A DNA stretch of 64,000 bases from positions 123,972-187,971 of the forward strand of contig CAZVZG010000005.1 in NCBI GenBank assembly GCA_964630785.1. Direction: 5' to 3'. The position numbers and the translations under genes were made by a program. Source of the stretch: JADLCX01 sp964630785. GTDB lineage: Bacteria > Planctomycetota > Phycisphaerae > Phycisphaerales > UBA1924. The number at the start of each line of letters is the position of its first letter. Positions within the stretch are counted from its first letter, which is position 1. Of this stretch, positions 60,133 through 64,000 are shown one piece after another. The notes under the pieces are model-generated. The model did not search any database, was not told the DNA's origin, and saw only the letters and a list, made by a program, of their open reading frames with translations.

Positions 60133-61596
60133 TCAGGTTGGCGGATAGACCGCGCTCGGTACGCCGCTTGCGCCCGCGGTCTCGCCTGAATGCGGCCCCT
60201 CGCGCGCGGGCGTAAGGCCCAGATCACGCGCCGGCACGTGCGTCGTCGCATCGCCTCTGAGCCCGAGCACGCGTTCGATGGCGTCGGCCGCATTGGGTCC
60301 CGCCTTCATGCCGTCGAATCGTCTGCACACGGCGTCGAGCGCGGCCCGCTGGTCGTCGGCGTAGCCCGTCCGGCGCATGAACTTGATCACCTCGACGGCC
60401 AGGTCCTCTCCGTCGGAGAAGTGCGGGATGAACTCGGGGAGAATGCGCCGGCCCGAGATCAGGTTCGGCAGGGTGAACAGCTCGGTCGCCACCAGCCACC
60501 GGCCGAGCAGGTGGTACATCAGCTTGTTCGGCCTGTACACCGCGACCATCGGCTTGCGCTGGCGGGCGATCTGCAGCGTGACGGTACCGCTGACGACCAT
60601 CGCGAAGTCGCACCAGCGAATCACCGCGTCCGTGTCGCCGCAGACCACGTGCATGTCCGCGGGCCAGCCCGAACCGCCTTCCGGGGACGGTGGCGAGGAC
60701 CGGGAATCCGGGGCGCCGGCGGATGCGGCGCCGGCCGCGATGGCGTGGAGTTTCTCGGCGGCCTCGGGGCGCGTCGCCGCGACCACGGCGGTGGTCTGCG
60801 GAAAGTCTTGCTTGAGCCTGCGGAACGCATCGAGCAGGATGGGGAAACAGTTCTCCATCTCTGATGGGCGCGAGCCGGGCATCAGGGCCAGTTTGGGCGT
60901 GCCGCCCGGAAACCGGGAGGAACGCTCGTCGCACGAGGCCAGGTCCGGCGCGTGGTCAAAGAGCGGGTGGCCGATGAACTTGGCCGGCACCCCCCGCTCC
61001 AGAAACCATGTCTCCTCGAACGGCAACAGGCAAAGCACGAGATCGGTGAGGCGACGGAGCTTGCGGACCCGCCACGACGCCCACGCCCAAACCTGCGGCG
61101 CGACCAGGTGCACGATCTTCAGCCGTCCCGAGCGCCGTCGGCGTGCGATCCGGCAGATGGGGAAGTTGGCGGCGGGCGAGTCCACCGGAACGTGCACGGC
61201 GACCCTGCCCTTTCCCTCGCCCGCGAGCCAGCGGGCGATCCGCTTGTTGATGCGCCGGTGCTCGAGAACCTTCCCGAGGCCGGGCAGGCCCATCACGGCG
61301 TTGTCGCCGGTCCGCTCGATGATCGTGGCCCCGGCCCGCTCCATCATCGGCCCGCCCCAGGCGTAGATCGGCATGTCGGGGTGGCGGCGGCGCAGTTCGG
61401 CGATCACGGCCGCGGCGTGGTCGTCGCCGCTGGGCTCGAACGCGGTGAATAGCGCACCCCGCGGAGCGGCGGGCGCATCGGATGGCGGCTGAGATGTCGT
61501 ATCGGGAGCGCTCACAAGGTGGGGCGAGACCGGGCGCGACCGCCCGGGCCGTGACAAGGGCCCGGCGGCACGCTCGGGAACGTTACGCTCTCGCAC
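60133..61596 (-). CDS. lpxB: Lipid-A-disaccharide synthase
   Basis: LpxB joins UDP-diacylglucosamine and lipid X in lipid A biosynthesis. The 487 residues contain FEPSGDDHAAAVIAELRRR, YAWGGPMMERAGA, the VPVDSPAANFPI segment at the usual 'GIDAPDFN' place, VAPQVWAWASWRVRKL, LMPGSRPSEMENCFP, and VSGTVTLQIARQRKPMVAVYRPN. These are the family's conserved blocks. An insertion of about 25 Ser/Pro/Gly-rich residues lies near 300. The first 45 residues are not conserved; starts at 61596 (GTG) or 61515 (GTG) are both possible without good ribosome sites. It implies an LPS-type outer membrane. Confidence 0.86.
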   Translation of the reverse strand: MRERNVPERAAGPLSRPGRSRPVSPHLVSAPDTTSQPPSDAPAAPRGALFTAFEPSGDDHAAAVIAELRRRHPDMPIYAWGGPMMERAGATIIERTGDNAVMGLPGLGKVLEHRRINKRIARWLAGEGKGRVAVHVPVDSPAANFPICRIARRRRSGRLKIVHLVAPQVWAWASWRVRKLRRLTDLVLCLLPFEETWFLERGVPAKFIGHPLFDHAPDLASCDERSSRFPGGTPKLALMPGSRPSEMENCFPILLDAFRRLKQDFPQTTAVVAATRPEAAEKLHAIAAGAASAGAPDSRSSPPSPEGGSGWPADMHVVCGDTDAVIRWCDFAMVVSGTVTLQIARQRKPMVAVYRPNKLMYHLLGRWLVATELFTLPNLISGRRILPEFIPHFSDGEDLAVEVIKFMRRTGYADDQRAALDAVCRRFDGMKAGPNAADAIERVLGLRGDATTHVPARDLGLTPAREGPHSGETAGASGVPSAVYPPT

Positions 61597-61607
61597 AGGC
61601 AGGCGAC

Positions 61608-62261
61608 TCAGAACCCCGCGGAAGCGAGCCAGGCGCTGGCCTTCTGGTCGAGCGCCCCGGCGATGTCCATCAGGCTCTCGACGCTGGGGAGGTGGCTCCC
61701 CCGCTCGATCGAGCTGAGCTGGCTCACGCTGATCCCGCTAGACTCCGAGAGGTCCTTGAGCGTCCAGCCCCGCTGCGTGCGTGCCAGCCGGATGTGCCGC
61801 CCCAGGGCCTGGCGGAGCCGGTCTTGAGGGCGCATGCCCAGCCCGTACGCCGCGGCCGCCTGCGCGAGCGTCCGCTTGAGTTCGGCGACCGAGAACGGCT
61901 TGGCAAGGTAGTCGAAGACGTCCTTCTTGAAGGTCTGCCTCATACTGTCGAGGGACGGGTACCCCGTCACCACGACTACGCAGAGTTTGGGCCAACGGCC
62001 GCGGACCTCTTCGAGCACGGCCTCGCCGCTGTCGCGGCCCATCTTCATGTCCAGCAACACGAGATCGGGCAGACGGTCCTCGCAGGCGCGGAAGAACTCC
62101 TCCGCCGTCCCGCACGCGCGGATTTCGTGCCCCTCGCCTTCGAGCACGCCGCGGATGTACTGCCGGAAGTCCGCGTCGTCGTCGAGCGCCACGATGGACA
62201 TCGCTCCGCCCGTGTGTGCGGCGTCGGATTGGGGCGATGGATCGGGTTCGCGGGGTGACAT
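61608..62261 (-). CDS. Response regulator: receiver domain fused to XRE-type HTH
   Basis: 217 residues. The receiver domain (about 22-138) has the acidic pair in ALDDDADF, phosphoacceptor Asp71 in LVLLDMKM, a Thr/Tyr pair region (VVVTGYPS) and Lys121 in DYLAKPF. The C-terminal domain (about 148-207, LRQALGRHIRLARTQRGWTLKDLSESSGISVSQLSSIERGS) is a Cro/CI-type helix-turn-helix, unlike the winged-helix, LuxR or Fis outputs most common in response regulators. The start is two bases after the histidine kinase stop, with AGGAG about ten bases upstream, so kinase and regulator form one unit. It ends 11 bases before lpxB. The target genes are unknown. Confidence 0.85.
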   Translation of the reverse strand: MSPREPDPSPQSDAAHTGGAMSIVALDDDADFRQYIRGVLEGEGHEIRACGTAEEFFRACEDRLPDLVLLDMKMGRDSGEAVLEEVRGRWPKLCVVVVTGYPSLDSMRQTFKKDVFDYLAKPFSVAELKRTLAQAAAAYGLGMRPQDRLRQALGRHIRLARTQRGWTLKDLSESSGISVSQLSSIERGSHLPSVESLMDIAGALDQKASAWLASAGF

Positions 62262-62263
62262 GC

Positions 62264-63910
62264 TCAGGCGGCTCCTGCGGGTGACGAGTCTACCGGCCCG
62301 GCGTCAAACCGGGGAGCCTCGGCAGACGGGGGCGCCCCGGCCGCGGCGTCGTCCGCCTCGGGCAGAAGTACCTCGAACTCGGCGCCGGTCCGGTCGGCGC
62401 GGTTACGGGCCAGGATGACCCCGCCGTGCTCGCGGATGATCCCCTCCGAGACGGCCAGGCCCAGGCCCGTCCCGTGAGCGTCCAGGCGCGTGCTGGCGAA
62501 CGGCTGGAACATCCGCTCGAGCATCTCGGGCGCGATCCCGGGGCCGGTGTCGAGGGTTCGCAGGCTGGCCCACGGACGCCCGTCGCGGATGAGCCGCTCG
62601 CCCCGCACCTCAATGCCGCGCTCAACCGTTCCCCCACCTCGCTCTGCTCCGCCGGCACCCACGGCGTCGGCGGCGTTGCGCAGCAGGTTCACCAACACCT
62701 GCAAAATGCGGTCCGGATCACACCACGCCGTGAGCGAGTCCGGCACGGCGTTCGTGAACACGATCGACCGAGCCCCGCGGTCCAGCCGCACGAGCATCCA
62801 AGCCTCATCGACCAGCGCTCGCAGCGGCGTGGTCAGGCTTCGGTGCGGCCGGACGCGGGCGAGGTCCAGCAGGCTCTCGCTCAGCCGCTCCAAACGACCA
62901 ACCACGCGCAGCATGAGTGCGGCGTCCTCGGGCTTGACGTTCGCCGCACCGCCGTCGTTTGCCGACTGGTGGACCTGTTCGACCATCCCCTTGAGAACGG
63001 ACAGGGGCGTGTTGAGTTCGTGCGCGATGCCGGCGCTCATCATGCCCAGGCTGGCGAGCCGGTCAGCGTCGGCGAGATTCTGCCTCGCTGTTTCCAACAG
63101 GTGGTTCTTCTTGCGAAGGTCGGTCGCCACCTCGCTGAGTTGCTGCAACGCCGCGGCCAAAGCCGACTCGTGCCGGCGGAGCGAGCGGATCGACTCGTTG
63201 CGTGAGTGCATGATGTCGCCCAGTTCGTCGAGCGGCATCGACGCTTCCGGGATGATCTCGGCCTCGGTACGTCCCTCCAGAAGCGCCTGGTCGGCCGTGA
63301 GCATGGTGCGGATCGGGCTGTAGACATGCTCGGGGAGCACGAACATCTCCAGCGCGAGCGCCACCAAGGCGTACACCGCCAGCAACGCGACGGTCACGAG
63401 GATGTAGAGGTTGGTCACGGCGGCCCGGGCCCCCGCCATCGTGACGTTCACCGCGACAAACTCGCCCGTCGCCGGGTCGTACGCCGCCGCGACGTCGCTG
63501 CCGTCCGTCCGGCGCACCATGCTCCCGTAGCTCTGGGCGCGCACACGGCCGATCTCCGAGGGCTCTATGCCGATCGACTCGGCGGTCCCGGTCTGGATCG
63601 TGGCCGAACCGCCCAATCGGGCACGCAGCACGCGGAGCGGGTCCGCGTCCTGCGCCGCGTGCGAAGCCCGCGCGCCGGCCCGCTCGGCCAGGGCGAGGTC
63701 GAGCACCAGCATCGATTCGTGCTGCTCGGCCTGACGCACAACCTCCCGAACCGCCGGGCGCATCGCCAGCGCGAGCACGCCGGCGAGCACGAGCGAGAAA
63801 CACGTGTGCAGGAACACGAGCTTCTTACGGACCCTCATGCCCGCCAGCAGCGCGCCCACGCCGCGCTTGGGGAAGGCTGGTCGCACCCGCTTGGCCGGAC
63901 GCCACGCCAT
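62264..63910 (-). CDS. Sensor histidine kinase
   Basis: 548 residues from the ATG at 63910 (AGGGAG 11 bases upstream; a GTG at 63922 overlaps that site). Two transmembrane helices (about 29-49 and 166-191) flank a periplasmic sensor region of about 115 residues. A HAMP-like linker and coiled coil follow, then HisKA with the phosphorylated His297 in GIAHELNTPLSVLKG, and the HATPase domain with N box NLLRNAADAV, G1 DTGPGIAPEM and G2 GTGLGLAVSEG. It should signal to the receiver-XRE regulator two bases downstream. The signal is unknown. Confidence 0.92.
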   Translation of the reverse strand: MAWRPAKRVRPAFPKRGVGALLAGMRVRKKLVFLHTCFSLVLAGVLALAMRPAVREVVRQAEQHESMLVLDLALAERAGARASHAAQDADPLRVLRARLGGSATIQTGTAESIGIEPSEIGRVRAQSYGSMVRRTDGSDVAAAYDPATGEFVAVNVTMAGARAAVTNLYILVTVALLAVYALVALALEMFVLPEHVYSPIRTMLTADQALLEGRTEAEIIPEASMPLDELGDIMHSRNESIRSLRRHESALAAALQQLSEVATDLRKKNHLLETARQNLADADRLASLGMMSAGIAHELNTPLSVLKGMVEQVHQSANDGGAANVKPEDAALMLRVVGRLERLSESLLDLARVRPHRSLTTPLRALVDEAWMLVRLDRGARSIVFTNAVPDSLTAWCDPDRILQVLVNLLRNAADAVGAGGAERGGGTVERGIEVRGERLIRDGRPWASLRTLDTGPGIAPEMLERMFQPFASTRLDAHGTGLGLAVSEGIIREHGGVILARNRADRTGAEFEVLLPEADDAAAGAPPSAEAPRFDAGPVDSSPAGAA

Positions 63911-63954
63911 GAAATCTGTCACTCCCTGGCGGCCACCCGCCGGGGCCCCCCCCG

Positions 63955-64000
<46 letters not shown>

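Overview
The window is a 64 kb stretch of GC-rich, gene-dense bacterial DNA. The best fit is a Planctomycetota bacterium of the Phycisphaerae type. This is inferred from a secreted protein ending in two copies of the motif DFNHSGAVTxQDIFDFL (a tandem dockerin-like tail common in that class), a PEP-CTERM-like protein, many high-GC exported proteins and an LPS gene (lpxB). The two ends look like contig edges: infB is open at the left end, and the last 46 bases are an uninterrupted run of C that is probably artefactual.

Left part (1-7.3 kb): a translation and ribosome-maturation block on the + strand (infB, a DUF503 gene, rbfA, an HhH-GPD-like protein, yebC), then a minus-strand TIM-barrel protein, a membrane protein and nth. 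From 7.2 to 14 kb come a large secreted dockerin-tailed protein, tRNA-Arg(CCG), an MFS-like transporter and a periplasmic S41 processing protease. From 14 to 19.2 kb lies a pyruvate dehydrogenase operon (E1alpha, E1beta, E2). It is unusual because an unrelated gene sits at each junction: an AT-richer orphan ORF between E1alpha and E1beta, and a carbohydrate-type sulfotransferase between E1beta and E2.

Middle part (19.3-42 kb): almost everything is on the minus strand. A DUF2726-like protein, a class I aminotransferase, a small membrane protein and a PEP-CTERM-like protein with a clear terminator are followed by a compact type II secretion operon. Its transcription order is gspE, F, G, H, I, J, K, L-like, M-like, C-like, D, plus one secreted protein of unknown role, and most junctions are 4-base start/stop overlaps. 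Directly upstream of gspE lie two tandem paralogous secreted proteins with LTxxQ-like repeats, then carA. priA diverges from carA.

Right part (42-64 kb): priA, a class IV aminotransferase, murD with a coupled lipoprotein, a DegP/HtrA-like protease, panB, a methyltransferase/FAD-oxidoreductase pair, two small membrane proteins, and a complete branched-chain amino-acid-type ABC transporter (binding protein, two permeases, two ATPases). The first permease has a large extra soluble loop. The end holds a putative PD-(D/E)XK protein, lpxB, and a histidine kinase paired with a receiver-XRE regulator.

I saw no CRISPR array, transposase, integrase or phage module. No complete novel defence or metabolic system is evident. 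The most unusual features are the interleaved PDH operon, the paralogous secreted pair attached to the T2SS operon, the LivH-type permease insertion, the catalytic-lysine-less HhH-GPD protein and the octamer-repeat hairpin after infB.
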